64,000 nucleotides of DNA from Ancrocorticia sp047501485 (GCA_047501485.1 JAZDRN010000001.1:1116001-1180000); one strand, 5' to 3'. Positions 44,085 through 53,780 are shown, numbered from the stretch's first letter. The notes: generated from the sequence alone by a model not told the origin. Program-made: numbers and translations.

Positions 44085-45557
44085 ATGAGTTCATCAATAA
44101 CTCAGCAGATATTTCGGCGGCGCATGCCCGCCGGGGTGATCAACGAGGGGGTTCCAGATTCCATTGCACAGCTCGCGCATGAACCGGACCACTCGGTAGG
44201 TCTGAAGAGGTCGATGTCCACGCTCCAGCTCACCCTCATAGGTGTGGGTGGAACCATTGGAACCGGAATCTTCTTCATCCTCTCCGAGGCGGTACCGGAG
44301 GCGGGTCCTGCCGTCCTCGTCTCATTCCTGCTGGCAGCTCTTGTCGCAGGGCTGACGGTTGTCTGCTACGCCGAGCTGGCATCTACCATGCCCTCTTCCG
44401 GCTCCTCCTATTCGTACACCTACGCGACGATGGGGGAGTTGACAGCATTCATCGTCGGCGCCTGCCTCATCCTGGAATATGGGGTGTCCGCCGCCGCTGT
44501 GGCCGTCGGATGGTCCGAATACGTCAATCTGCTGCTGGATAACGTCTTCGGCTTCCGCTTCCCGCCAGAACTCTCCGCGGCCCCCGACGCCGGAGGGATC
44601 GTCAACCTTCCGGCAGTCATCCTTGTGCTCATGTGTCTCGCGCTGCTGCTGCGCGGCGCGTCCGAATCCGCCACCGCGAACTCGGTGATGGTGATCATCA
44701 AAGTGAGCGTGCTCTTCGTCTTCGCCGCGATCGCCTTCACAGGCTTCAACGCGGATAACTTCGCCAACTTCGCGCCGGAAGGTCTGCGGGGCATCTCTAT
44801 TGCGACCGGATCGCTGTTCTTCTCCTTCATCGGGCTTGACGCCATCGCCACGGCGGGAGACGAAGTCAAGAACCCGCGCAAGGCCGTACCCCGCGCCCTC
44901 ATCGGGGCACTCAGTATCGTCACATTGGTCTACTTGCTGGTGGCCTTCGCTGCTCTGGGCGCCCAGCCAGCGGAGAGCTTCTCGAACCAGTCGGCCAGCC
45001 TCGCCACGATCGTGCAGAACGTCGTCGGTTCCACCTGGCCGGGCACGCTGTTGGCGATCGGTGCCGTCATCTCCATCTTCTCCGTGACGCTCATCTGCAT
45101 GTACGGCCAGACCCGTATCCTCTACTCCATGGGACGCGATGGGCTGGTTCCGTCGGTCTTCGCCAAGGTCAATCTGCGGAGGCGCGTTCCCCTCGTCAAC
45201 ACCTGGATAGTCTCCATCTCGGTGGCCCTCCTTGCGGGCCTGCTGCCCTTGGGGCTTCTCGCCGATCTCACGAGTATCGGAACTCTGACGGCGTTCGGCC
45301 TGGTCTCGGTGGGCGTGATCGTGCTGCGTCGCACGGCCCCCGACATGCATCGAGGTTTCAAGGTACCGGGGTATCCGGTGACACCCTTGCTCTCAGTCGC
45401 GGCGTGCATCTATGTGGTCAGTGGCCTGCACGGTCTGACGCTGAAGGCGTTCGCGGTGTGGATCGCCATCGCATTGATTTTCTACTTCACCTGGAGCCGG
45501 AAGCACTCTCAGCTTGCAACGCTCCAGAACGAAGCCGAAGAACTCACCCGGGAATGA
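44085..45557 (+). CDS. APC-family amino acid permease
   Basis: 490 residues, ATG with TTAGGA 9 nt upstream. Membrane protein with 12 or more helices and cationic-amino-acid-transporter features. The first-helix substrate motif GVGGTIGTGIF is at 53-63 and matches CAT/LysP-type permeases, as does GLDAIATAGDEVKNPRKAVPRA in the TM6-7 region. The cytoplasmic N-terminus is about 45 residues. It precedes a dimethylarginine hydrolase gene by 86 nt, which suggests arginine-type substrates, but specificity is inference. Confidence 0.9.
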   Translation: MSSSITQQIFRRRMPAGVINEGVPDSIAQLAHEPDHSVGLKRSMSTLQLTLIGVGGTIGTGIFFILSEAVPEAGPAVLVSFLLAALVAGLTVVCYAELASTMPSSGSSYSYTYATMGELTAFIVGACLILEYGVSAAAVAVGWSEYVNLLLDNVFGFRFPPELSAAPDAGGIVNLPAVILVLMCLALLLRGASESATANSVMVIIKVSVLFVFAAIAFTGFNADNFANFAPEGLRGISIATGSLFFSFIGLDAIATAGDEVKNPRKAVPRALIGALSIVTLVYLLVAFAALGAQPAESFSNQSASLATIVQNVVGSTWPGTLLAIGAVISIFSVTLICMYGQTRILYSMGRDGLVPSVFAKVNLRRRVPLVNTWIVSISVALLAGLLPLGLLADLTSIGTLTAFGLVSVGVIVLRRTAPDMHRGFKVPGYPVTPLLSVAACIYVVSGLHGLTLKAFAVWIAIALIFYFTWSRKHSQLATLQNEAEELTRE

Positions 45558-45643
45558 GCAGGACTCTGACTCGGATGAAAGAGCCGTTGATCGATTCGGC
45601 AGCGGCACAGGTAACGTGCTCGTCACAACAGAAGGCAGAGGTT

Positions 45644-46411
45644 ATGTCAAAGATCGCCCTTGTGCGCAAGCCGGGTCCGCTTCTCGACGATGGAATCGTC
45701 GATCACATCGAGAAGGTGACCGTGGATGTCCCCAATGCTCTCAAGCAGTGGGAGGGGTATGTGGAGGCATTGAGGGAAGCCGGGTGGGACGTTCGCGAGG
45801 TCGAACCTGCGGACGATTGCCCTGACGCCGTCTTCGTCGAGGACTCGGTCGTCATGTTCCGCAACGTCGCCGTCTCCACCAACCCCGGTGCGGATTCTCG
45901 GGTGGGGGAGGTACCTGGCACGCGTGCGCTCGTGGAGGAGCTCGGATGCTCGTTGAACCGGATCAAGTCCCCGGGAACGCTGGACGGAGGTGACATTCTC
46001 AAGGTGGGGGACACCGTCTACGTCGGTCGTGGCGGACGTACCAACGCGGAGGGCGTCGCTCAGCTGCGCGCAATTCTCGCCCCGCTGGGAGCCAAGGTGG
46101 TAGCGGTGCCGGTGACCAAAGTCCTGCACCTGAAAACGGCCGTAACCGCGCTTCCCGATGGTACGGTTATCGGGTATCCCGATTTCGTTGATAATCCGGC
46201 GATCTTCGACCGCTTCGTGCCCGTTCCCGAACCGCACGGAACCGCAGTGGTCTGCCTGTCGGATTCCGAGCTGCTCATGTCTTCCTCGGCGCCGGAGACC
46301 GCGGACATGCTCCGTGGCTTCGGATACGAGGTGACGACGGTTCCCATCAGCGAATTCGAGAAGCTCGAGGGATGCGTAACCTGCCTTTCGGTACGGATTC
46401 GCGCCCTCTAG
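45644..46411 (+). CDS. N(G),N(G)-dimethylarginine dimethylaminohydrolase (DDAH)
   Basis: 255 residues from ATG at 45644 with GCAGAGG upstream. DDAH hydrolyses asymmetric methylarginines to citrulline and methylamines. It is an amidinotransferase-fold enzyme, and the catalytic parts are in place: DAVFVEDS (E66, D67), LDGGDIL at 113-119, H162 in VLHLKTAV, and the nucleophile C247 in EGCVTCLSVR. Length is the same as the Pseudomonas enzyme (about 254). Arginine deiminase is excluded by the short length. Neighbours are an APC permease and a PutP-like symporter. Confidence 0.85.
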   Translation: MSKIALVRKPGPLLDDGIVDHIEKVTVDVPNALKQWEGYVEALREAGWDVREVEPADDCPDAVFVEDSVVMFRNVAVSTNPGADSRVGEVPGTRALVEELGCSLNRIKSPGTLDGGDILKVGDTVYVGRGGRTNAEGVAQLRAILAPLGAKVVAVPVTKVLHLKTAVTALPDGTVIGYPDFVDNPAIFDRFVPVPEPHGTAVVCLSDSELLMSSSAPETADMLRGFGYEVTTVPISEFEKLEGCVTCLSVRIRAL

Positions 46412-46454
46412 TGAGGCATTCGCCGGTCGTCCGGGCCTTGCTCGGCACGACCTC

Positions 46455-46502
46455 GACGTGAGTGCCGTCGTCGTCAAATCAGGTGAAGGCGGCACTCACG
46501 TC
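46455..46502 (+). terminator. Hairpin between DDAH and putP genes
   Basis: Perfect 13-bp arms GACGTGAGTGCCG (46455-46467) and its complement at 46490-46502 with a 22-nt loop, 44 nt after the DDAH stop. No T-run. Confidence 0.5.
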
Positions 46503-46618
46503 TGCGGCGTTCGGCTCAGCACGCACACGGCAGAGGAAGACCCAATAAAATACGGAAGAGAAGCGGCCTTCAATGATGAACCGGCCCTTTTCCCACATCC
46601 CTTTGAAAGGGGAGGCCC

Positions 46619-48166
46619 ATGTCCGATCAGATGTACGTCTATCTCGCCCTAGGAATCTACTTCGGCGGCATGCTCCTCATTGGCTATATGGCCTTCAAGC
46701 GCACGGTCGATCACGAGGACTACATGCTCGGCGGGCGCGATCTCCCACCGTGGGTCGCCGCGTTGAGTGCGGGCGCCTCGGACATGTCCGGTTGGCTCAT
46801 CATGGGATTGCCTGGAGCCATCTACGCAACGGGCCTCATTGAGGCATGGATCGCGGTCGGCCTTACTCTCGGCGCATTCCTCAACTGGAAGTTCGTCGCC
46901 CCACGGCTGCGCGCCTACACCGAGGTGGCCAACAACTCGATCACTGTTCCCAGCTTCTTCGAGAACAGGCTGCACGATAAGTCGCACCTGCTGCGCATCA
47001 TCTCCAGCGTCATCATTCTGGTGTTCTTCACGCTGTACGTCTCCTCCGGCATGGTGGCCGGCGGAGTCTTCTTCGAGGAGTCCTTCAATATGGACTACTT
47101 CGCCGGGATGGTGCTGGTCGTTGCCATCACCTTGGGTTACACCCTCTTCGGCGGATTCCTGGGAGCCTCTTTCACGGACGTGGTCCAGGGGCTCATGATG
47201 ATGGTGGCTCTCGGTGCGGTGCCCGTGGCCGCAGTCCTTGCCATCGGCGGCGTCGGCGATACCGCCAACCTCGTTGAGACGGTGAAGCCGGGCAATCTGT
47301 CGATCATCGGGACTGGGCAGTTCACCACGGGAGCAGCCGCACTCGTGATCATTTCCGGACTGGCATGGGGGCTCGGCTACTTCGGCCAACCGCATATCGT
47401 GGTGCGATTCATGGCGCTACGTGGCCCGCATGAGGCCAAGCGCGCACGCCGGATCGGCATGACCTGGATGATCATCTCCCTGAGTGGTGCTATCCTCACC
47501 GGCCTCATCGGAATCGCTTTCTTCCATCAGCGAGGGGAGACCCTCGCCAATCCCGAAACCGTGGTGCTCCGCATGTCCCAGATCCTGCTGCACCCCTTCG
47601 TCGCCGGTCTAGTGCTATCCGCGGTCCTCGCCGCGATCATGAGCACGTTCTCCAGCCAGCTGATCGTCTGCTCCTCCGCCCTCATCGAGGATCTCTACAA
47701 GGTGGTGCGTAAAACGCCCCCGCCGCAGCGACTTCTGGTGATCCTGGGCCGCGCCGCTGTCCTGGTGGTCGCCGCCATCGCCTTCGTGCTCGCCATCAAC
47801 CCGAACGATACGATTCTCGGGCTCGTCAGCTTCGCCTGGGCGGGATTCGGCGCATCCTTCGGGCCGTTGATGCTGTTGAGCCTCTACTGGCGCAAGCTGA
47901 CCACGGCGGGCGCGCTGGCAGGAATGATCGTCGGCGCCGTGACCGTATTCGTGTGGTCCAACCTGGACACCGGCATCTACGAGGTCCTGCCCGCGTTCGT
48001 CCTGAACGTGGTGGTCGCCGTGGTGGTGAGTCTCGCGACCTACCGCGAGGATGCAGAGGTTCAGGCGGAGTTCACAAGCGCCGTGGATATGGTCAAGTCC
48101 GGGGCACCGGGAGACCTCTCGGGGCCGGGTGCGGGCAGAGACGGCTCGATGCTACCAGGAAGATAG
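46619..48166 (+). CDS. putP: Sodium/proline symporter (PutP-like)
   Basis: 515 residues, ATG with GAAAGGGGA upstream. SSF-family symporter with about 13 helices. Family marks: MLGGRDLPPWVAALSAGASD near the N-terminus, SGWLIMGLPGAIYATGL, ALVIISGLAWGLGYFGQPHI and the sodium-site region AAIMSTFSSQLIV. Length and these stretches fit proline transporters best, but related solutes cannot be excluded. It sits alone between two hairpins. Confidence 0.88.
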   Translation: MSDQMYVYLALGIYFGGMLLIGYMAFKRTVDHEDYMLGGRDLPPWVAALSAGASDMSGWLIMGLPGAIYATGLIEAWIAVGLTLGAFLNWKFVAPRLRAYTEVANNSITVPSFFENRLHDKSHLLRIISSVIILVFFTLYVSSGMVAGGVFFEESFNMDYFAGMVLVVAITLGYTLFGGFLGASFTDVVQGLMMMVALGAVPVAAVLAIGGVGDTANLVETVKPGNLSIIGTGQFTTGAAALVIISGLAWGLGYFGQPHIVVRFMALRGPHEAKRARRIGMTWMIISLSGAILTGLIGIAFFHQRGETLANPETVVLRMSQILLHPFVAGLVLSAVLAAIMSTFSSQLIVCSSALIEDLYKVVRKTPPPQRLLVILGRAAVLVVAAIAFVLAINPNDTILGLVSFAWAGFGASFGPLMLLSLYWRKLTTAGALAGMIVGAVTVFVWSNLDTGIYEVLPAFVLNVVVAVVVSLATYREDAEVQAEFTSAVDMVKSGAPGDLSGPGAGRDGSMLPGR

Positions 48167-48177
48167 TGTGCGGCCGG

Positions 48178-48219
48178 GTCGTAGGAGTGGTCCGATCTCA
48201 GTCGAACCGCTCCTGCGAC
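48178..48219. terminator. Bidirectional terminator between putP and the HAD gene
   Basis: 14-bp stem, 48178-48191 with 48206-48219 (two G-T pairs), between convergent genes. Confidence 0.75.
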
Positions 48220-48245
48220 TGCTGTTTCGATAGACGCGGCCTTGG

Positions 48246-48869
48246 CTAGCGAAGGGCATCCAGCTGTTGCAGGTCTTTTCGCAATTGGGCAGCGCCACTG
48301 AAACGTATCGCGATGAAGCCAAGTGCGGCGGCAGCCTCGACGTTGTGTTCGGAGTCATCGACGAATACGGTCTTTTCCACTACCAGGTGGTGCGTCTCCA
48401 CCATTCGCAGGAAGATCTCGGGATCCGGTTTGGCAACGCCCTCGCGTCCCGAGACCATGACAGCTTCGAGCATCGAGATCGCGGGGGTGCTTTCCGGAGC
48501 CAGATGGTACGTCTCCGCTGACCAGTTCGTCAGCCCGAGCAGGCGTAGGCCGGCTTCTCTCAGTTCCGCCACAATCTCGGCCGACCCGATGATCGGCCCT
48601 GTCAACGAGTGGATGAAGCGCTCGTAATATAGCGCGATGAGCTCTCCATGGAGCGGGTTGCGGGCAGCGGCGAGCCGGATGACCCGGCGGAGGGAGACGC
48701 CTCTATCGGCCATCGCATTGAGCGCCGCGAAATCGGATGCTCGAGCGAATTCCTGCCATTCGGCCTCGCTCATGCGATTCGCGAGCGGAAGATAGGGATT
48801 CCATCCGACCAGCACGTTGCCCAGATCGAAGACGACGGCGTTGATCGGTGATCTGTTGTGCGCTGGCAT
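48246..48869 (-). CDS. HAD-superfamily hydrolase
   Basis: 207 residues from ATG at 48869, which has GGGAGGG 4 nt upstream; an ATG four codons earlier is possible. HAD subfamily IA phosphatase-like: motif I FDLGNVLVGW (one Asp with Gly-Asn, as in YihX-type enzymes), motif II LGLTNWS, the lysine in GVAKPDPEIF and motif IV FVDDSEHNVEAA. The alpha-helical cap lies between about 30 and 95. Substrate unknown, probably a phosphorylated sugar or related metabolite. It is divergent from the aldo/keto reductase. Confidence 0.88.
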   Translation of the reverse strand: MPAHNRSPINAVVFDLGNVLVGWNPYLPLANRMSEAEWQEFARASDFAALNAMADRGVSLRRVIRLAAARNPLHGELIALYYERFIHSLTGPIIGSAEIVAELREAGLRLLGLTNWSAETYHLAPESTPAISMLEAVMVSGREGVAKPDPEIFLRMVETHHLVVEKTVFVDDSEHNVEAAAALGFIAIRFSGAAQLRKDLQQLDALR

Positions 48870-48996
48870 TGTCCCTCCCATTGGCTGGGCATCGTGATCC
48901 TATGGGTACACACTACGTGCTGGAAGAAGCTTCGAAGCGGCAGTAGGCTGAAATGAGTGAGTCGGCGTCGACACCCGCTCACGGAAAGGACGACGT

Positions 48997-49824
48997 ATGA
49001 AAACGGTCAAAGCACACGACGGACTCGAACTTCCAGCCATCGGCTTCGGAACATACAAGCTGCTCGGCAATGAAGGTGCGGAATCGGTGGCGGCAGCTAT
49101 CGGCCGCGGCTACACGTTACTCGACTCGGCCTTCAACTACGAGAACGAGGGCTGCGTCGGCGAAGGCATCCGCCGCTCCGGTGCTCGCCGTGAGGACCTG
49201 ATCGTGACCTCGAAGCTGCCTGGGCGCCATCACGAGTACGACAAGGCAGTGGTGACGATCGAGGAGTCCGTGTACCGGACCGGGTTGGATTACATCGATC
49301 TTTACCTGATTCACTGGCCGAACCCGAAGGTGGGAAAGTACGTCGAAGCCTGGCGCGCTCTCATCGACGCCAAGAAGGCTGGGTTGGTCAAGCATATCGG
49401 CGTATGCAACTTCCTGCCGGAGCATCTGAACACTCTGCAGCAGGAGACAGGTGTGATGCCCGAGGTCAACCAGATTGAGCTGCATCCGTTGTTCCCGCAG
49501 GTCGAGCAGGTGGAATTCGATGCCGAGCACGGCATCATCACGGAGGCATGGAGTCCCTTGGTACGCGGGGAGGTGTTGGACAACCCCATCATCACCGACA
49601 TCGCCGCCAAGCACGGGGCCACGGCGGGACAGGTGGTCCTCGCCTGGGATATCGTGCGCGGAATCGTCCCGATCCCGAAGGCGGCTTCGGCCAAGCGCCA
49701 GGAGGAGAACCTCGGGGCGCTCGGGGTCGATCTCGATGGCGACGACGTCGCCGCGATCACCGCGATGGGCAAGCCGGACGGCCGTATGAAAGACCAGGAC
49801 CCGGCCGTCTACGAGGAGTTCTGA
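48997..49824 (+). CDS. Aldo/keto reductase
   Basis: 275 residues, ATG with GGAAAGGA 6 nt upstream. NADPH-dependent carbonyl reductase of the AKR5-like group. The catalytic tetrad is D43, Y48, K73 and H106 (LLDSAFNYENEG, TSKLPG, LIHWPNP). The coenzyme site shows VPIPKAASAKRQEENL near the C-terminus. The substrate is undefined; 2,5-diketogluconate or methylglyoxal-type reductases have the same layout. Confidence 0.92.
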   Translation: MKTVKAHDGLELPAIGFGTYKLLGNEGAESVAAAIGRGYTLLDSAFNYENEGCVGEGIRRSGARREDLIVTSKLPGRHHEYDKAVVTIEESVYRTGLDYIDLYLIHWPNPKVGKYVEAWRALIDAKKAGLVKHIGVCNFLPEHLNTLQQETGVMPEVNQIELHPLFPQVEQVEFDAEHGIITEAWSPLVRGEVLDNPIITDIAAKHGATAGQVVLAWDIVRGIVPIPKAASAKRQEENLGALGVDLDGDDVAAITAMGKPDGRMKDQDPAVYEEF

Positions 49825-49891
49825 TCCGCTAGGATCCGCTCACCGCCGCCGCGCCAGGGATGTGAAGGCATCGTGGCGCGATAAAGGAAGT

Positions 49892-49930
49892 CAGGCTCCC
49901 GGGAACCTCATTCGGGTTCCCGGGAGCCTG
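49892..49930. terminator. Strong bidirectional terminator
   Basis: Perfect 16-bp stem CAGGCTCCCGGGAACC (49892-49907) with 49915-49930, 7-nt loop, between the convergent reductase and the 1119-residue gene. Confidence 0.85.
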
Positions 49931-49948
49931 CGCGATGCCGCCGCGGCT

Positions 49949-52900
49949 TTACTTCTTGAGCGGCTGCAGGCCGAGGCTGCCAATAAGCCTCGTGGCATAC
50001 TCCTCGGTTGACTTACGCTCGTACTCGGCCTCGGCTGCCGCGATGCGCTCGGTCAGATGCAGGCGGCCCACGGTGATCGAATTGGTCGGAACCGAAAGGA
50101 AACGGTTCATATCCTCGATGCCCTGTGCGATGCGACCGAGTTCCTCCTGCCGCTTGGCGGCGATGCGCTCGGCGTACCACTCGGAGGCCAGGACGTTCTC
50201 CCGTTCGAACTGGGCACGGAAGTCCGGAGAATCCAACGTCCAGCCCTCGGCCGAGGTGCCGTTTGCCATGATCTCCAGCAGCGCGCGGATCGGGGGAACG
50301 GCATAGGAGATCGTTCCATCGGCGATATAGGCCTGAGCGACGCGCTCGTGCGTGGCCACGATCGTGTCGATCGAGTCCGCGAAGACGTCCAGATCCTGAA
50401 GCTCGGGGCGCAGCATCGAGTCGTCGAAGACCGCCTGCGGGTGCATGAAGATTCGCCCGAAGTATGCCGTGGCGAACTTCTTCGTCATCCGGTAACCCAG
50501 GCGGCTGGCCAGAACCTGCCTGCCGTTGTGCTCGAAGTCCTCGAGCTTCTCCAGGTAGTCGTGCTCGATGAGCGTGTGGGCGTCGCGCTCCTCCGGGGAC
50601 ATGCGGCTGAACACCTCGGGTACCAGCAGGCTGAAGTCATGGTCGATCCGGGTGTGGGGACCGATGTAACCGGCGCTGGAGATCCATCCATCGTAGCTGG
50701 AAAGAACGTAGGACAGGAACGCCGAGTTGAGGTCAATTGTGGCCGGCAGCGCGTTGAAGGGGCCCTTGGTCATGGCGCCCTCGGAGCCCGCGCCTGTTGT
50801 AGAGGGGGATTTGCCCGTCATGGAGGAGATGAATTCCATGAAGAGCTCCGGCAACTCCATGAAGTGGAGGGGGTTGTACGAGCACAGGGCCGGCACATTG
50901 TCCTCCGGAGGATTGTTGCGGCGCCCGGCGGCGACGACGTCCACCGGCAGCGGCAGTGGTTGGCTCAATGGCGTTTCCGCCTCGAGATGTGCGGCAAGGT
51001 CCGAGGCAGCGGTATCCAGCGGGTGCGACAGGTCAGGACGGACCTGCAGGTAACGCGGGTTCTTCGAGCGCTTGCCATCGACGATTCGCGCATCGGCGGA
51101 GGAGACGAAGTATCGCGGGGAGATATCGTCCGGCTCGTCAGCGATACGGGAGATGAACTCCTGCATCGGGGTGGAGAACTGGCTGAAGGAGACGGCGTCG
51201 TCGCGCATGGCGCGCGCATCCTCGCGGGTCAGCGGCTCGAAGTTGGAGATGAAGGAACCCGGCTGCGAAAGATCACGCTCGGTCTGCTTATCGTATCCAC
51301 GAATCTTTGCATCGTCAGGGCGTTGGAACAGCAGCTGCTCACAGTTCTCCACGTGCTTACGGGACGGGCCTCCGGAGCGGTCGCGAATAGTGACCGAGGC
51401 GGTGATATCGTCCTCCGTCTGCACCTTGATCGCCGGATGGAAGTCCGGACGGAGGCTGAACAATCTCCAGGAGCCATCGGCGGCGAATCCCACGCGCAGG
51501 TTGGTGTTGACGATCTTCTGGCCGTCGAGGCGCACGAAGTTTCCGTAGCGGTCATTCATGATGCCCACGGAGAAGTGATCGCGCCAATTGTCGCCCCACT
51601 CGGGCTTGGCATAGCGCTTGACCGTGTAGACGATCTCCTTGATGTAGGCCGGGACCCCCTCTAGGAAGGCGTTGTATTCCTCGGTGTAGTCGTTCGAGCG
51701 AGTCAGCAGCTTGATGACCGAGCCGATGCTTCGTTCTGAACTGAGGATCGAACGGCGATCGCTGGTGTCGCCATTGGCGAAGCGGTCGGAGTAGTCCCGT
51801 TCGAGCAGCTCCTGCACGGTATCCATATCCTCTTCGAAGTTAGGACTGAAGAGGTTACCGAAGATGAACGCGTCGCTGAGAGCCTTGCTGATCTCGGACT
51901 TTCCGCCACCGGAGACCGTCGCCGGCTTGTGGCAGGTGGTGGAATCGGGGGAGACCCCGACCAGCGTCCACTGGGTAGAATCCGCGTCCAGCTGCTCCAT
52001 GTAGACGCGATAGCCGTCCGGGGAGAAGTAGGTGCGATTGGCGCGCAACGGGATGGAACGGCGATTACCCTCAGCGTCGGTCCACGAAACGGTGCTGGTC
52101 ACCAAGCTGTAGGAAGCGCGGGAAGGCACCACGACGAACTCCGGATGTTGGGTGTCGATCGCGTGACCCTCGGGCTGGAGCACGAAACGCTCCGGATCAC
52201 GTCCGACGACGTCCTTGAGGGTCCGGCTTCCCTTCTCGTAATCCGAGGTGAAGGTCTGGCCCAAGGTGTAGGCGGGGAAGACTCGGGCTCCGCCGGCGTG
52301 CTCCTCTTCCGCGTTTCCGAAGAGATTCGCCGAATAGCTGATCTGCGTCTTAACTTCCTTCTTGCAGTACCCGAAGTAGTTGTCCGCGATGACGGTGGTG
52401 ATGACGCCGCGCTCGTCGCGGGCGCAGCACTTGAACGCCTGGCCGTCGTTGTACAGCTCTGACTCGTCCTCGTAGCACATTCCGTCGCGGCGCTGGCGCT
52501 CGGTGGCGTCCTCCCAGCGAGGAAGGCCGAGTTCCTTCTTCGTCGTCTTGGTCAGGTGCGGGGCGAGGATGACGAGACCGGTTGTACCTGTCCAGCCCGT
52601 CGGGTTGAGTGCGGAGTCGTTGTCCGCGAGGTAGGGGTCTCCTCCATTGCCGAAGATGCCCTCGACGAAGTCGAGGTTGGCTACCAGGCCGCCGGGGACG
52701 ATGAAACGGATCTCCATACGCTTCTCGCGCTGACGCCCGAAGACCTCCGGGACGACGAGCGGGCGTAGGAGCAGCGATATGAATGCCTTTGCGGGTTCCT
52801 CTTGGTTGGAGGTGTAGGGGATCGTCAGAAGATCCTCCGGCGGCTCCATGGCGTGCTCCAGGAGCCTTCCGAAAACGGCTTTGGGTACGGCGCGCTTGTC

Positions 52901-53308
52901 ATCGGGAATCGGCAGTCCGCCTTCGGCGACGTGGAAGACGCCCGCGGTGGTCCTACGATCGTTGGCGGGATTGTGCAGCACTCCATTGGCGAGCCGATAG
53001 CTGGTCAGGAGGTCGTTGGAGAATTCGTCGGCATCGCTGGGCAGCGAGAGCGCCCGGGCCAGTCCTGGCTGATCGAGGACGAGGGTCCGGGACGGTAGCA
53101 CCGGATGTGTATCGGTCCCTTTGAGGTAATCGTCAAGGAATAGCTGAATCCGGTGGTCCGCGGCGCACGGACGATACTCGAGGCGCCGATTGAATTCTTG
53201 TTGCTGGGCGATCAGGGGACCGACCAGTTCCATTTCCGCATCCTTCGGTACTGAAAGACCGAGAATTGCTAGCCGGAGATTGATGACATCAGTAACCGAA
53301 TAAGTCAT
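49949..53308 (-). CDS. Probable pyrophosphate-dependent phosphoenolpyruvate carboxykinase
   Basis: 1119 residues from ATG at 53308, placed 6 nt after a TACAAT box; the frame stays open to 53551 but that part is Arg-rich and unlike the protein. Length and the stretch ADNYFGYCKKEVKTQISYS (from about residue 308) agree with PPi-type PEPCK as known from Propionibacterium and Entamoeba, which makes PEP and PPi from oxaloacetate and phosphate, or the reverse. Other conspicuous parts are NPTGWTGTTGLVILAPH, AEEEHAGGARVFP and SDAFIFGNLFSPNFEEDMDT. No signal peptide or membrane helix. It is a single-gene unit closed by a strong terminator. The assignment rests on memory of the family and should be tested; at least it is a large cytoplasmic enzyme. 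Confidence 0.6.
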   Translation of the reverse strand: MTYSVTDVINLRLAILGLSVPKDAEMELVGPLIAQQQEFNRRLEYRPCAADHRIQLFLDDYLKGTDTHPVLPSRTLVLDQPGLARALSLPSDADEFSNDLLTSYRLANGVLHNPANDRRTTAGVFHVAEGGLPIPDDKRAVPKAVFGRLLEHAMEPPEDLLTIPYTSNQEEPAKAFISLLLRPLVVPEVFGRQREKRMEIRFIVPGGLVANLDFVEGIFGNGGDPYLADNDSALNPTGWTGTTGLVILAPHLTKTTKKELGLPRWEDATERQRRDGMCYEDESELYNDGQAFKCCARDERGVITTVIADNYFGYCKKEVKTQISYSANLFGNAEEEHAGGARVFPAYTLGQTFTSDYEKGSRTLKDVVGRDPERFVLQPEGHAIDTQHPEFVVVPSRASYSLVTSTVSWTDAEGNRRSIPLRANRTYFSPDGYRVYMEQLDADSTQWTLVGVSPDSTTCHKPATVSGGGKSEISKALSDAFIFGNLFSPNFEEDMDTVQELLERDYSDRFANGDTSDRRSILSSERSIGSVIKLLTRSNDYTEEYNAFLEGVPAYIKEIVYTVKRYAKPEWGDNWRDHFSVGIMNDRYGNFVRLDGQKIVNTNLRVGFAADGSWRLFSLRPDFHPAIKVQTEDDITASVTIRDRSGGPSRKHVENCEQLLFQRPDDAKIRGYDKQTERDLSQPGSFISNFEPLTREDARAMRDDAVSFSQFSTPMQEFISRIADEPDDISPRYFVSSADARIVDGKRSKNPRYLQVRPDLSHPLDTAASDLAAHLEAETPLSQPLPLPVDVVAAGRRNNPPEDNVPALCSYNPLHFMELPELFMEFISSMTGKSPSTTGAGSEGAMTKGPFNALPATIDLNSAFLSYVLSSYDGWISSAGYIGPHTRIDHDFSLLVPEVFSRMSPEERDAHTLIEHDYLEKLEDFEHNGRQVLASRLGYRMTKKFATAYFGRIFMHPQAVFDDSMLRPELQDLDVFADSIDTIVATHERVAQAYIADGTISYAVPPIRALLEIMANGTSAEGWTLDSPDFRAQFERENVLASEWYAERIAAKRQEELGRIAQGIEDMNRFLSVPTNSITVGRLHLTERIAAAEAEYERKSTEEYATRLIGSLGLQPLKK

Positions 53309-53314
53309 AACATA

Positions 53315-53320
53315 ATTGTA
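53315..53320 (-). promoter_or_regulatory. -10 box of a leaderless transcript for the 1119-residue gene
   Basis: On the minus strand TACAAT ends 6 nt before ATG at 53308, with no ribosome site. The remaining gap up to the riboswitch at 53601 (about 280 nt) shows no gene; it should also hold the riboswitch promoter. Confidence 0.55.
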
Positions 53321-53600
53321 TTCGGGTTCGGTCCACGATTGATAGGCCGTCCGACCCGTAATATCTGTAAAGGCTCCAGTTCTTTGAGGCGTTCGCCACA
53401 CTGTGCGAACGGCGGCACCCACGCCGTCGATCTCGGATCCTGCCTGCGTGGGACAACGCGCCCATCTGGGAAACGTCGAGCGCCGCGGATCATGAGAGAT
53501 GGGCCGTGACGCCATGTCCCGGCTATCGCGACGGATTACCACGATGTTCAAGCACTTGCAGTTCCTCGGACGCAGGGGTCATACTTGGGACGAACACATT

Positions 53601-53713
53601 GTGCTCCGGGGTCAGTGAAAATCTGAACCGGCGGTTATAGTCCGCGACCCACGCAAGTGGTTGACGAGGTGGAATTCCTCGACCGACGGTCAAAGTCCGG
53701 ATGGGAGGCGCAC
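53601..53713 (+). promoter_or_regulatory. FMN riboswitch (RFN element)
   Basis: The RFN consensus is present in order: CCGGGGTCAGTGAAAATCTG, AACCGGCGGTTATAGTCCGC, GACCC, GGTGGAATTCC, then ACCGACGGTCAAAGTCCGG and ATGGGAG. The closing P1 helix pairs GTGCTCC at 53601-53607 with the GGAG and GCAC of 53704-53713. FMN binding would switch off the downstream ABC genes. No clear intrinsic terminator follows, but a hairpin masking the ribosome site does. Confidence 0.93.
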
Positions 53714-53780
53714 GTGATGGGCGGAGCTTTTTTGGGCGTATTGAACCCTACGGGCTCTCGCTGACCGAGCGTGTCCGTCA

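Noticed and set aside
53309..53551. N-terminal extension of the 1119-residue protein
   Set aside because: Arg/Pro-rich, unlike the rest, and the TACAAT box lies within it at leaderless spacing from ATG 53308.
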